64,000 nt of DNA, taken from the NCBI GenBank assembly GCA_964631275.1, contig CAZVWQ010000001.1, positions 88,697 to 152,696 of the forward strand. Reading direction: 5' to 3'. Positions 36,101 to 45,186 of the stretch are shown here, one piece after another. The notes under the pieces were generated by a model that did no database searches, was not told where the DNA came from, and worked only from the letters and a program-made list of their open reading frames with translations. How positions within the stretch are numbered: the stretch's first letter is position 1; every line of letters starts with the position of its first letter. The position numbers and the translations under genes were made by a program. This DNA comes from CAZVWQ01 sp964631275. Its GTDB lineage: Bacteria > Patescibacteriota > JACMRA01.

Positions 36101-38598
36101 TATTAGTTACTCTGCCTGTTTCAAAAGAAAATTCAAAAGAAAGACAAGACTTTTTGGTTACAGAGCCAATAATTGAAAATACAAGTAAATTTGAAAAGTT
36201 TATTATTGAAGACAAAAAAGTTAAAGTTGATAATTTTGCTGAAGTAGTCGGCTATCTAAATCTCCAACAAGAAGTAGAAAATACAATAGCTGAAAAAAGA
36301 GTTAAACTAAAAAATCAAGAAAACATTGAAGAGGCTTTGATCAGAGTTCCTGAAAATTTTATTCAAACTGAAGAAAATGAAGAAGTTAGAATAGTTAGCT
36401 CAAAGATCGATCCTGAAATGTTACAAACTGATTATCAAGTACCAGGAAACCTTATTGATCCTCAGCTAAACTTAAAACTAGATATAGAAAAAGGAGTAGA
36501 TGGTAGCTTTGAAGTAGTCAATGACAAAATTATTAAAGAGGAAAAGTTTCAAAAACCAGTTGAAATTTGTTTTGTTCTAAATTCAGAAGTAATAAAAAAA
36601 TTCGATCCTAATTCTATCCGTATGGCAAAAATTTCTGATAGCCAAGATCAATGGGAAATCTTAGAAGATCAAAACTTTGATAGTGCAAAAAATCAAATTT
36701 GTGCAAAAACTGATACTTTTTCTTTGTTTACACTTATCGGTGAATTTGTTGAAGGTTTGAATTTTGAAAGGTTATTCAGTGATATTAATGAAAATAATGT
36801 TAACTTAGATTGGCAAAATTATGTACCAAAAGGTACAGTTATAAAATATGGCTTAAGCTCAAATAAGCTCAAAACCGTAGCTTCTGGGGAATTTATTGAT
36901 AATCTAATTCCATGTACAAAATACTACGCAGAAGCTAGCTGGAACGGAATTAAAATTGATGGAAACTTTGTAACTGCTGGCTGTCCTGGTAGAGACAAAG
37001 TAGACTCTTTTGAGATAGGTTCTTTTACAGTGCCAAATGGTAATTCTGCAACTTTTGATTTTGTACAAAGACCTATAAAAATTGCAATTCCAGAAAATGT
37101 AACTAACCTTAGCCAACAAGAATTTCAAGTGCAGGCCTTACAGATTGGTTTAGAAGCTTTTGCTAACGGAAGCCTTACTCTTCCTGAAGGGGTAGAAATA
37201 AAAAACCAATATTTATTTGATTTAAGTGTTATAGATAAAGGTACAGAAACAAAAATTACTGAATTTGATAATAAAATAAAAATAGAATTCAAATACGAAC
37301 CTGAAGACTTTAAAGATATTAATAGTATTCAAGTAATTAATTATCATAACCAAGAATGGAGAGAAGTTCCTTGTGTTAATAATGTGACCACCTATACTAT
37401 GGTATGTCAAACTGATAAATTCTCTGTTTTTGGCTTAATTGAAAACTTTGCTAATAGTTTTAAACTAGCAAATCTTTTGACTGATGTTAAAGAAAATAAT
37501 GTTAACTTAGATTGGGAAGAATATGTTCCAGAAGGTACTATAATTAAATATGGATTAGACAAAAAAAATCTAAAAACCTTAAAGTCTGGAGCTAATATTG
37601 AAAATTTAGTTAACTGTACTAAATACTATATCGAAGCAGAATGGAGTGGTATTAAAGTTGATGGAGATTTTGTAACTGATGGATGTTCTGAAAATAAAAG
37701 AGTTGATTCCTTTAATATTAGTTCATTCACTATTCCAGCAGGTGGTTCACAAGAATTTAACGTGCTTAATTCAGCAATCAAAGTCAATATTCCAGAGAAT
37801 ATTTTAGAGCTAGATGAAGAAGAACTAAATATACAAATTAGAAATATTGGCCTGCAAGCTTTAGCTAATCAACAAATTTCTTTTCCACCAAAAGTTAAAA
37901 TGAAAGATAAATACATTTATGACCTAAGTGCTTTAAGTGTTAATTCTGGGGCTAAAATTACCGAGTTTGATAACAAAATTCAAGTTGAATTCCCTTATGA
38001 TCCTGCTGATTTTGAGAATATAAATAACATTGAGGTCCTTAATTATCATACTAATGAGTGGAAAAAAGTTCCATGTATTAACGATACGACTAACAATATT
38101 GTAACCTGCGAAACTGATAAATTTTCACCTTTTGCGATTGTAGAAGTAGAATCGACTGTAGAAAATAATAATAAAACTACAGCCAGTGGTCAGATATTTT
38201 TACCAATATTTGATTTAAAAGATCCTAATATTAGGTATATCAAATTTAATCCAGAGATCGGCACAGAAATTTTTGGTAAGCAAGATTTAGATATTACAAT
38301 TACTGGTTTTGAAGGTATCGAAGAAGGTGCTAACTGCCAAATCAAAATTAGAGAGCTTCCAACTAAAAACAAACCAAATCCTAATTGGAGAGAACTTTCT
38401 AAACCTAATAGTACTTACCAAAACGGTTCTTGTGAATCAGTGACTTTTTCGGCAGCTAACCAAATAACTGCTCCTTGGGAAATGGAAGTCAAAGTAACTA
38501 ACCCAGAAGGTGGTGCTGAATTTTTTAATAATCTAACTATCAAACTACGTTGGGGTCCAATTGCTCAAATAAAATCTGATGCTAAAATGCTTGACTAA
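33133..38598 (+). CDS. giant exported beta-propeller protein with tandem C-terminal modules
   Basis: An 1821-residue protein. The N-terminal anchor is FIFGFFILVALIIGGNIALF. Residues ~60-1040 are beta-rich with repeated GDLVVDTDGFVYLSGKSS-like strands, resembling beta-propeller (SBBP) domains. Two tandem ~234-residue modules follow (about 1209-1442 and 1443-1672). Each starts ENNVNLDW, has a fibronectin-like half with paired cysteines (CTKYY ... GC), then EFDNKI, INYHNQEWREVPC and TDKFSVF. A final beta domain ends without an anchor signal. The protein is therefore held only by its N-terminal helix. It is likely a surface scaffold or adhesin; no enzymatic motif was seen. The upstream leader shares AAACAAAAACA with two other surface genes. 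Confidence 0.75.
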   Translation: MSQQKQYSARINPVSKKTSIHTKSFFNTKFIFGFFILVALIIGGNIALFNYISFSGPEKVSQASALANIDQAWKKTQGLPKGHDFYEPFETLEGDIMSVVKIGKNRFIFKLNRNNLTWENTNIKLPSGNFSNVNIEVSPSGVFYLLNSSSESIGYRYNAEANSWEKLWDWQNPPLKGYSRKNNQKALPSIGVDGHIYMSLSKETLKSSSNLSQHLVLKYNPNERSWTEISPQIPISSGNSNPVTKTNKDGTTEIIKKSNFVELKPTTVEVLKVENPKDEGIFIGVTVDFYTNGQKAKGTFLCDNLPEQPATLIMKLENGEWKGLSNRDKNYNAVGWTCAWRNQGKIFANGDKNKIYAYGGSGQFYYWDENKVDSNGSPGLWSSIDDYSYGDTPKYYFNGDIGFSEKSSRNIFNPIAINENEKITLPRKIEAEECLINNFRDGFLTKDRSLAIAKIGTDPLDKCFEGYPTVDHDYESIGTNAERTLQKKIDINTKGNYISPASLIRGVYVLEQVDFLPKIEKNLVVDTSTYLLSSQGSSEEPIDLTVQPESLVVAQKFENPTQVDFRDALEFSLENADFTSNTKLIKLNTEGTRIISYTNIPGEVYNLETFANGEVAVAGDFGLMVLNPELSKILWSKNLDDFGSTQEVKKISSNFRLDIDKYSENQTLAAMFGKGVYVYDQKGQEIATKQIDASYVEDIAIDSDKNILYVGGFKNANNQVKNGKTFPVQVAYVYALDIKQDMKPVWQTWDYDPSTLDENMADTRIYRLALSPDKNHLYAAGESAGGNTAFRWNGKDLKTNTGINNGPGGFGDLWLAKRSAHLAYLGKINTKDGTVDLGSFNTALLNGQGVKRLNTTNVRGDLVVDTDGFVYLSGKSSAYISGKTTWKVDEKQVGGGYEINDYAGSDGYLLKLDPNLQRHFWSTFSQNKLRNDMIGLATNGQRVALVGKLESGEPITTQNALQKYTNKINDSSQDYPTLRDSGIKIKTDTLLVTLPVSKENSKERQDFLVTEPIIENTSKFEKFIIEDKKVKVDNFAEVVGYLNLQQEVENTIAEKRVKLKNQENIEEALIRVPENFIQTEENEEVRIVSSKIDPEMLQTDYQVPGNLIDPQLNLKLDIEKGVDGSFEVVNDKIIKEEKFQKPVEICFVLNSEVIKKFDPNSIRMAKISDSQDQWEILEDQNFDSAKNQICAKTDTFSLFTLIGEFVEGLNFERLFSDINENNVNLDWQNYVPKGTVIKYGLSSNKLKTVASGEFIDNLIPCTKYYAEASWNGIKIDGNFVTAGCPGRDKVDSFEIGSFTVPNGNSATFDFVQRPIKIAIPENVTNLSQQEFQVQALQIGLEAFANGSLTLPEGVEIKNQYLFDLSVIDKGTETKITEFDNKIKIEFKYEPEDFKDINSIQVINYHNQEWREVPCVNNVTTYTMVCQTDKFSVFGLIENFANSFKLANLLTDVKENNVNLDWEEYVPEGTIIKYGLDKKNLKTLKSGANIENLVNCTKYYIEAEWSGIKVDGDFVTDGCSENKRVDSFNISSFTIPAGGSQEFNVLNSAIKVNIPENILELDEEELNIQIRNIGLQALANQQISFPPKVKMKDKYIYDLSALSVNSGAKITEFDNKIQVEFPYDPADFENINNIEVLNYHTNEWKKVPCINDTTNNIVTCETDKFSPFAIVEVESTVENNNKTTASGQIFLPIFDLKDPNIRYIKFNPEIGTEIFGKQDLDITITGFEGIEEGANCQIKIRELPTKNKPNPNWRELSKPNSTYQNGSCESVTFSAANQITAPWEMEVKVTNPEGGAEFFNNLTIKLRWGPIAQIKSDAKMLD

Positions 38599-39054
38599 TA
38601 GAGGTATTTCTATTTTTAAACAAAAATCCCTGCTAACTTTTGTTTTATACTCGTTCCGTAATCAAATTTGATAAGAAGACTAAAACTTAATGGGCTAAAT
38701 TAAATTTAGAAGGTGCTTTATAAGTTTTTAAGATTTAAAAATAATCTTGCCTCAAAACCTTTAAAAAATCTTTAATTTTTTTGATTAAATAAAGTAAAAA
38801 TAATAGCTCTGCTAAATACCTAACGTTTTTATTTTAAAATAAGTAAAAAATCATAATTGTGATAAAATTGGTATTTTTTCTTCTATTTAAAGGGTAGCTC
38901 GATTATACTCATTTTTATATAGACTTGCATAAACTTTTTATACAAAATTAACTTCCAAAAAACTACTTGTTTGGTTATTATAGATGATAACTGTAAAAGT
39001 TATAAGTGTAACTAGTATATTTTTCCTAATTATGCAAAAAAAATAATTAATAAA
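38599..39054. other. intergenic region with repeats
   Basis: Non-coding. It has an R6 motif at 38646-38674, right after the giant gene, and a repeat piece at 38733-38815 (AAAATAATCTTGCCTCAAAACC...) that recurs at 40457-40545. The trpB promoter should be here but is not clear. Confidence 0.5.
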
Positions 39055-40329
39055 ATGTCTTTTAGTTCAGATCAATTTGAAATTAATAGCGGATACTACG
39101 GTAATGGTGAGTTTGGCGGTCAGTATGTGCCTGAGTTGCTTTTACCGGCTTTAGATGAGATAGAAGAAGCTTTCGAAAAATATCGTGATGATCCAAATTT
39201 TTTAGCTGAGTTACAATATTACCAAAAAAACTTAGCAGGTCGTCCAAGTCCACTTATCGAGGCTAAAAATCTAAGCAAAAAACTAGGCGGAGCCAAGGTT
39301 TATCTCAAAAATGAAGGTAATAACTTTACTGGTTCACACAAAATCAATCATTGTCTTTATCACGCACTTTTAGCTAAAAGAATGGGTAAAAATGAGATTA
39401 TTGCTGAGACTGGGGCTGGCCAGCACGGGTTTGCTGTAGCCACTGTTTGTGCAATTTTTGGATTTAAGGCCAAGATTTTTATGGGGCAAAAATCTATTGA
39501 AAGACAGTATCCGAACGTTTTTTGGATGAAGCAGCTTGGAGCTGAGATAATCCCAGTAACTACTGGCGGACAAAAATTAACCGAAGCTGCTGATGCTAGT
39601 CTTGGAGAATGGATGAGTAATCCCGAAGCTTATTTTATGCTTGGTTCGGTGGTTGGTCCGCACCCTTTTCCAGAAATTGTTCGCCAAGCCCAAAAAATTG
39701 TCGGCCAAGAAATCAAAACTCAACTAAGAGAAAGGGAAAATAACCCTGAGATTTTACCAAATAAAATTATAGCTTGCATTGGTGGAGGTAGTAATGCTAT
39801 TGGAGCTTTTAATGAATTTTTGTATGATGAGCAAGTTGAGTTAATTGGAGTTGAGGCCGGAGGTAAAGGTATTGACAAGCCTGGTCAGCACGCTTCTAGA
39901 ATTGCTTCCAAAAAAGGTAAAATTGGAATTTTTGAAGGTTTTAAGAGTTATTTTTTGATTGATGAAAACGGGCAAATGCAAGATACGGGTGGAATTTCTG
40001 CTGGTTTGGATTATGTTGGAATTGGCCCAATTCATGGCTATCTAAGTTCAGTTGGTAGGCTCCAGCTAAAATATGCTACAGATCACGAAGTAGTTGAAGC
40101 CTTTCAAGAATTAGCTAGGACTGAAGGTATAATTGCTGCCTTAGAGAGTTGCCATGCTGTAGCTGAAGGAATCAAACAAGCCAAAAAAATGCAGCCTGAA
40201 GAAATTTTGGTGATAAATATTTCTGGTAGAGCTGACAATTATCTCTTTAATGTAGCTAATGGAGTCAAAGATAAGGAATTCAAAGAATTCTGCAAGGCAT
40301 ATAGTAAAGCAAAACCAGATGTTTTTTGA
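39055..40329 (+). CDS. trpB: tryptophan synthase beta chain
   Basis: PLP enzyme that joins indole and serine to tryptophan. The 424 residues show FGGQYVPELLLPALDEIE, the PLP lysine in TGSHKINH, the catalytic Glu in IAETGAGQHGFA, FMLGSVVGPHPFP, the phosphate loop CIGGGSNAIGAF, and GISAGLDYVGIGPIHGYL. Some usually fixed positions differ (GSHKINH for GAHKINN; a final SGRADNYLF for SGRGDKD), so it is a diverged family member. No trpA or other trp gene is adjacent. A stand-alone TrpB may salvage indole. aroE follows 390 bases downstream on the same strand, separated by repeats. Confidence 0.93.
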   Translation: MSFSSDQFEINSGYYGNGEFGGQYVPELLLPALDEIEEAFEKYRDDPNFLAELQYYQKNLAGRPSPLIEAKNLSKKLGGAKVYLKNEGNNFTGSHKINHCLYHALLAKRMGKNEIIAETGAGQHGFAVATVCAIFGFKAKIFMGQKSIERQYPNVFWMKQLGAEIIPVTTGGQKLTEAADASLGEWMSNPEAYFMLGSVVGPHPFPEIVRQAQKIVGQEIKTQLRERENNPEILPNKIIACIGGGSNAIGAFNEFLYDEQVELIGVEAGGKGIDKPGQHASRIASKKGKIGIFEGFKSYFLIDENGQMQDTGGISAGLDYVGIGPIHGYLSSVGRLQLKYATDHEVVEAFQELARTEGIIAALESCHAVAEGIKQAKKMQPEEILVINISGRADNYLFNVANGVKDKEFKEFCKAYSKAKPDVF

Positions 40330-40720
40330 ACATATTATCTACCATTAACTCAAAAATTTACATACAAAATAGTCATTCAATTTTAAACCTCTTACTTAGT
40401 GTATTTGCCAAAGAGAAGCTAATTAAAAACAAGTAAGTCTTTCTAAAAATAGAATTTATCAAAATAATCTTGCCTAAAAACCTTCTGAATATTTTAATTT
40501 TATTATTAAACAGAGTATAAATAGTAGTTTTTCCTAATTTGTTACTTTTTTTGATAAAATAAAAAAACGGCTTATTTCTTTTAATTATAGCCAGCCCAAA
40601 TTAGACCTATACATTTTATACCTTCAAAACTTTATTTAAATAAGGTTTTTGCTTACTAAGTTGTCTAAATCAAATCTAGTTTTGCTATATCAGGCAAGGC
40701 TCATGTTCAAATATTTTTCC
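40330..40720. other. intergenic region, trpB/aroE
   Basis: Non-coding. It holds a second copy (40457-40545) of the repeat piece found at 38733-38815, and an ATTATAGC...TATACATTTTATACC motif (40583-40622) with relatives at 5433 and 24165. The reading frame of aroE is open back to a TTG at 40649. Confidence 0.45.
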
Positions 40721-41779
40721 ATGCCTCAAAAACTTAACCTAATTATTGGAGATCCAGTAGAGCATTCGTTATCACCCAAGATTCATAATTTCGTATATGC
40801 TGAATTTGGTTTGGCAAATAAATATTTGTTTGAAAGGCAAAAAGTAGAAACTACTAATTTATCGAAATTTATACAAAAAGTTCGCTCAGAAAATATAAAT
40901 GGACTAGCAGTAACTATTCCACATAAACAAAAAATAATGGAATTTTTGGATGAGATTGATCCAGTAGCCAAAAAAATCGGCTCAGTAAACACTGTAGTAA
41001 ACAAAAATGGCTGCTTGATTGGTTACAACACTGACTGGTTAGGCACTTTATTTCCAATCTATGAAAGTCTAACCGAAATAAATCTTAGCTCTAGTTTTCC
41101 AAAAATTGAAACTTTTAGAGATTCACTCAAAGACCAGTTTGATTTTAGTAAAATTAAAGTTAAAAACAACCAACAAACAAAAAAACTAACCTTAGAAGAA
41201 ATTCAAGATAGTCAGTTTTTGAAAGATCAAAGTGTATTGCTAATTGGAGCTGGGGGAGCAGCTAGAGGTATGGCTTATGCAGTTTTAGCTGCTGGAGCAG
41301 ATTTATTAATCCAAAACCGAACTAAAACCAAAGCTGAAGAACTCAGAGGAGATTTATGGCAAATATTTCCTAAATCACAAATTGAGGTAGTAGATTTAGA
41401 ATATTTTCAGATTTTGTTTCAGTCGAATTTTCAACTAAAAAATAAATTAAACTTTTTTTTGGGGCAAGCAACAAGCTCGGAAACATTTAACCCTCAAGGT
41501 AAGTTTTTACCAAAAATCATCATCAACTCAACAAGTATCGGTATGGGAAAATTAAAAGACAAACTTCCAATCCATGAAAACCTAATTAACTCTGAGCAAA
41601 TTCTCTTTGATGCAGTTTATTCTCCCCTAGAAACCAAATTTATTCAAGTTGGAAAACAAAAGGAAGCCCAGATAATTAGTGGTCTAGAAATGCTGATATG
41701 GCAGGCTTATTTTCAGATGGAATTGCATTTATACCCAAGTGCTAGAGCAAACTTGCTTCAGAAGGCCTTAGGGTTCTGA
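40721..41779 (+). CDS. aroE: shikimate dehydrogenase
   Basis: NADPH-dependent reduction of 3-dehydroshikimate in the aromatic pathway. Motifs: GDPVEHSLSPKIHN (shikimate binding), VTIPHKQKIMEFLDEID with the catalytic Lys, SVNTVVNKNG, GYNTDWLGTL with the catalytic Asp, the nucleotide loop LLIGAGGAARGMAYAVL, INSTSIGMG and FDAVYSPLETKF. From the ATG at 40721 it has 352 residues, about 80 more than usual; the extra lies in two insertions, one of ~50 residues before the nucleotide loop and one before INSTSIG. The earlier TTG start at 40649 is not supported by conservation. The last 16 codons lie inside repeat R5, so the C-terminus may come from a mobile sequence. Confidence 0.93.
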   Translation: MPQKLNLIIGDPVEHSLSPKIHNFVYAEFGLANKYLFERQKVETTNLSKFIQKVRSENINGLAVTIPHKQKIMEFLDEIDPVAKKIGSVNTVVNKNGCLIGYNTDWLGTLFPIYESLTEINLSSSFPKIETFRDSLKDQFDFSKIKVKNNQQTKKLTLEEIQDSQFLKDQSVLLIGAGGAARGMAYAVLAAGADLLIQNRTKTKAEELRGDLWQIFPKSQIEVVDLEYFQILFQSNFQLKNKLNFFLGQATSSETFNPQGKFLPKIIINSTSIGMGKLKDKLPIHENLINSEQILFDAVYSPLETKFIQVGKQKEAQIISGLEMLIWQAYFQMELHLYPSARANLLQKALGF

Positions 41780-41816
41780 GCGATAAAAAGTGGGCAAGGT
41801 TGTAAATGTAAAAGTT
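41730..41816 (+). repeat. repeat R5 overlapping the aroE 3' end
   Basis: 87 bases starting TATACCCAAGTGCTAGAGC that align gap-free to 18378-18464. The aroE stop TGA sits at the equivalent of a TGG in the other copy. Repeat R2 begins six bases after its end. Confidence 0.85.
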
Positions 41817-41821
41817 AATAA

Positions 41822-41910
41822 TAATCATGTCTCAAAACCTATTCTTAGGTTGATTAATATCTATTTTATAGGGTCAAAGTTTTGTAAATCTGAGTTATGG
41901 GACAAGACTA
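41822..41910 (+). repeat. MITE-like R2 (full, 89 bp)
   Basis: Begins TAATCATGTCTCAAAACC and ends AGTTATGGGACAAGACTA. The ends are imperfect inverted repeats of each other. It has the same length as the copies at 53029-53117 and 56934-57022, and lies just downstream of aroE. Confidence 0.85.
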
Positions 41911-42035
41911 ATGATTTTGGTATATACTCAATTCAGTTTCAAAATTTACATTTTTCAATTTAAAAAGTCATAAAATAGGTTTAAAATTCAATTAAGTTTA
42001 GCTTTGATGTTAAATTTGGTTATGAAATGGGTATA

Positions 42036-43214
42036 CTACAAATTTTGATAAAGTACACCTGGAGCAGGAATATTAAAAATTTCATAACGGTGACCCTCTC
42101 CCCTGGTGTCTTCCCACAGTGCCATACTATAAGCCACACAGTTAGATCTAAAAGTATCATAAGCAATATCATTAGGAGCTACTTGATTCATGACCAACTT
42201 AGATAAAAACCAAAAAATAGCCAGATAGAAATTTTGGTTATTATAATTAACCAATTCTGTTATAGCTGTGAACCTGTTCCAAAAATTTGGATCAGAAGTA
42301 GCAGTCTCTAATAGAGTCTTGTTATACTCTTTTGGACTAGCATACTTAGCCAAATACCAATCTTTCTCGAATAACATCTGTTTGGCATCAGAGCTACTAA
42401 TTTCTCTAATGTCTGTTTTTGTTGCTAATTCTTGTTGGCCACTTAAACTAAGCATAGTATTCTTAAAGTCAACTTTGTGGTTAATATGGAGACTGTTTTC
42501 TGTAGCCAAGTTCCACCATTCTCCTATACTAGGATTATTGTCTGCGTGGCTGTCTTTTCCTGGCCAACTAGAATAAGTATTAATTATTTCAAAATCTCCA
42601 AATTCAAACTCGTACCAGATAGCTACCCAAGCATGCCCTGGACTCAAAGTGAAAGGCAAGCCGTTGTTAGCAAAAAGACCAATTTTAAAGCTTTCTCCGT
42701 TGTAAGTATCAAAACGACTAACTGCCGTTTCATATTCCTGCCTCCATTCCTGGATATTTAATTTTTGTGTAGTGTAATTTTCTACTTCAACTTTATCGAA
42801 GTTTGCCACAATATTTTGGGTAATTGAGTTTTTATAAATGATTAGAGACTTTACCATAACTTGATTAAAATTCAAAAAAACTTGATCTAACAAATTTTCC
42901 TCAACCAAAACAGCAAATTCTTTAGCTAGTATTTTAGGGCGATTAAGACTAAAAGAGGCAACTTTTGTTTTCTGTTGGTCAGTCTCTAGCTGTATAGTGC
43001 CTCCAAAGGTATGACTAACTGAGTCTAGCCTAGTCATAAGATTATCCAAGCTAAGCTCTGAATTAACTGTAAAACGGTAAACAGGGATTATGTCTGAATC
43101 GTTTTCAATGACTTGGTGCTCGACAAAAATTCCAATTACTGCAATTAGCAAAACTAAAAATAAAGTAAACCACCCAAAGCGAAAATATTTATTTATAGAT
43201 CCGTATTTCGGCAT
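42036..43214 (-). CDS. membrane-anchored NlpC/P60-like (papain-fold) protein
   Basis: A 392-residue protein with one N-terminal membrane helix (FGWFTLFLVLLIAVIGIFV). In the outside part, LSPGHAWVAIWYEF gives a candidate catalytic His and FRSNCVAYSMALWED a candidate Cys, far apart and in the circularly permuted order (His before Cys) seen in LRAT/DUF4105-like papain folds. This is inferred from motifs; no clear overall match was recognised. It lies 13 bases downstream of the YbjQ gene on the same strand, so the two form an operon. The stop codon abuts an inverted R6 motif. Confidence 0.5.
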   Translation of the reverse strand: MPKYGSINKYFRFGWFTLFLVLLIAVIGIFVEHQVIENDSDIIPVYRFTVNSELSLDNLMTRLDSVSHTFGGTIQLETDQQKTKVASFSLNRPKILAKEFAVLVEENLLDQVFLNFNQVMVKSLIIYKNSITQNIVANFDKVEVENYTTQKLNIQEWRQEYETAVSRFDTYNGESFKIGLFANNGLPFTLSPGHAWVAIWYEFEFGDFEIINTYSSWPGKDSHADNNPSIGEWWNLATENSLHINHKVDFKNTMLSLSGQQELATKTDIREISSSDAKQMLFEKDWYLAKYASPKEYNKTLLETATSDPNFWNRFTAITELVNYNNQNFYLAIFWFLSKLVMNQVAPNDIAYDTFRSNCVAYSMALWEDTRGEGHRYEIFNIPAPGVLYQNL

Positions 43215-43227
43215 ACTAAATTCTTGG

Positions 43228-43542
43228 TTAGTTTTTTGGAATTAAAATTGTACCATAAACTAGAACTTCGATAGTTCCAGGATGTAAAGAAGCACTCTCG
43301 TATTTAAGATTAATTAGATGTGCGGCTTTTTTTTCTTCAGCTTGTACAATCAAATCCTGAGTTGCCTTTTTTCTAGCTTTTTCTACTAACTTTGTATAAT
43401 TAACAATATTCCCACCGAAGAGAATTCTAATAGCAATCCAAGCATCAATAAAAAAATTATTAGTCAAAACGTAATTACTACTAATAACTTCTGTCTGCCA
43501 TTTTGTTGGGTCATAATTATAAGGTGAATTGGTAATGTGCAT
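43228..43542 (-). CDS. YbjQ/UPF0145-family protein
   Basis: A 104-residue protein with the family core FIDAWIAIRILFGGNIVNYTKL, then ARKKATQDLIVQAEEKKAAHLINLKYESA and a final strand VLVYGTILI. UPF0145 proteins form pentamers; their function is not established. It is the first gene of a two-gene unit with the papain-like membrane protein (13-base spacing). Size is normal. Confidence 0.85.
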   Translation of the reverse strand: MHITNSPYNYDPTKWQTEVISSNYVLTNNFFIDAWIAIRILFGGNIVNYTKLVEKARKKATQDLIVQAEEKKAAHLINLKYESASLHPGTIEVLVYGTILIPKN

Positions 43543-43669
43543 ATTGATCTTTTATTTAAAAGATTAGTGAAAAAGGTATAAGATTAAAAAATGTAAACAG
43601 GGCTAAAAATTATATGTCAACCTTCAAGCATTAATTGAGTATAGTAATTGGTTTAAAGTAAAATCTATC

Positions 43670-43698
43670 TTGACAGAATTTTGAGTTTTGAGTCTATT
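43670..43698 (+). promoter_or_regulatory. putative promoter of the AI-2E permease gene
   Basis: TTGACA at 43670-43675 and TCTATT at 43693-43698 with a 17-base spacer. Transcription from it would give a leader of about 20 bases before the ATG at 43724. This also argues against the upstream TTG start at 43688. Confidence 0.5.
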
Positions 43699-43723
43699 TC
43701 AAATAAAATTTTTTTATATAAAT

Positions 43724-44908
43724 ATGTTTAAGCCAGTCAAAAACCTAGTGAGCAATGAAATTACTTGGGTAAGTTTTTTTAAGATAGTTAGTATTTTATT
43801 GGTTATAGGTCTTTTGGTATTAATCAAAGAAATAGCTGCTTTGCTTTTTCTTAGTTATATTGCTTATGCTGCCCTAAATCAATTAGTAGAAAATCTTAAA
43901 AAAGTCAAGATAGGCAATTTTTCTCTCAACAGAGGGTTGTCTATTTTTTTAGTTCTTTTAGGCACAATCTTAATTTTGGTTTTTTTTATTTATGGCGTTA
44001 TTAGCCCAACTTATCAAGAAACTTCTAAATTAGCTACAGATTTTGAGAGTCTTTGGGAGGATAATATTGTCAATGAATATAAGCTTAAAGAAATTATAGG
44101 TGATGATAGATTACTTGAGATTCAAAGTAATATTGTAACTGAAGTTTCTGAAAATTTTAGTAGGTTACTAAATAATCCTGGAAGCATTCTTAATATTGGA
44201 GTTAGTGTTTTTGGTGGCTTTTTATCTTTAATTACCATTATTAGTATTACCTTTTATCAGCTTAGCGAGCCTGGTAAGGTTAAAAGTGTAATTATCTACT
44301 TGTTCCCTAAAAAAAACGAAGACAGAGTCCGCATGATAATGGACGAAGTAGAAACAAAACTAGGATTTTGGCTTCAAGGTCAGCTAATTTTGATGTTGGC
44401 CGTGGGTCTTTTTAGTTACATTGGCCTTAGAATAATTGGCATTCCTTTTGCTCTACCACTAGCAATTATTTTTGGCTTGCTTGATATTTTACCAATTATT
44501 GGTCCGATTATAGCTTTTTTTCCTTTAGCTATTGTAGCTATAGCTCTAGCTGATTCTTATTGGCAAGTTATAGCTGCTATGGCTTTTTTTATTTTGATTC
44601 AACAAATCGAGGGAAACTTTTTTGTTCCTAAAATTATGCAAAAATCTGTAGGTCTAGATCCTGCCTTAGTTATTGCAGCCTTAATGATAGGCTCAGAAAT
44701 ACTTGGAGTTATAGGTGCTATAATCTCTATTCCTGTAGCTGTTATTGTTTCGATTTTGTTTAATTATTGGGTAAAGCTAAGAGAAGAAGAAGAATATAAA
44801 AATGGCGATACAGAAGAAATTAAACAAAACGGGCTTAGGGTTATAGAAGAGGACAATAAACCTAAAACCTACAAAAAAGCCATGAAAAGTTCTCAAAAAA
44901 TTGCTTAG
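43724..44908 (+). CDS. AI-2E/PerM-family membrane permease
   Basis: A 394-residue multi-pass protein (about eight helices). The family end region is clear: PFALPLAIIFGLLDILPIIGPIIAFFPLAIVA, followed by IQQIEGNFFVPKIMQKSVGLDPALVIAALMIG, which matches the EGN-xxVPKIMG-xxVxLHP signature. Members export varied small molecules; the name from autoinducer-2 does not fix the substrate. The ATG at 43724 is chosen over the in-frame TTG at 43688 because of the promoter position. The C-terminal ~45 residues are charged and cytoplasmic. Confidence 0.88.
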   Translation: MFKPVKNLVSNEITWVSFFKIVSILLVIGLLVLIKEIAALLFLSYIAYAALNQLVENLKKVKIGNFSLNRGLSIFLVLLGTILILVFFIYGVISPTYQETSKLATDFESLWEDNIVNEYKLKEIIGDDRLLEIQSNIVTEVSENFSRLLNNPGSILNIGVSVFGGFLSLITIISITFYQLSEPGKVKSVIIYLFPKKNEDRVRMIMDEVETKLGFWLQGQLILMLAVGLFSYIGLRIIGIPFALPLAIIFGLLDILPIIGPIIAFFPLAIVAIALADSYWQVIAAMAFFILIQQIEGNFFVPKIMQKSVGLDPALVIAALMIGSEILGVIGAIISIPVAVIVSILFNYWVKLREEEEYKNGDTEEIKQNGLRVIEEDNKPKTYKKAMKSSQKIA

Positions 44909-44999
44909 TTTAGTTTTATAGCTTCCACGTTCAATTTAGATAAGTTATACCCAAATGCTGACTAAATTATGATTTAACTCAAGATTTTAGTTTGATAAA

Positions 45000-45089
45000 T
45001 AGTCTTGTCCCATAACTCAAATTTACAAAACTTTGATCTCATAAAATAAATATTAATCAACAGTAAAAATAGGTTTTGAGACAAAATTA
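45000..45089 (-). repeat. MITE-like R2 (full, 90 bp)
   Basis: Inverted relative to the copy at 41822. It begins TAGTCTTGTCCCATAACTC and ends GGTTTTGAGACAAAATTA. It lies in the spacer between the convergent permease and malic enzyme genes. Confidence 0.85.
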
Positions 45090-45186
45090 ATAAAGAAAAT
45101 ACAGTCAGAAAAACTCACTAAGTAGTTAACAGTTTAGTATAATTACCCATTAAGGATTTGCTTAAATTGGAAGGGTGTTTATTTTT

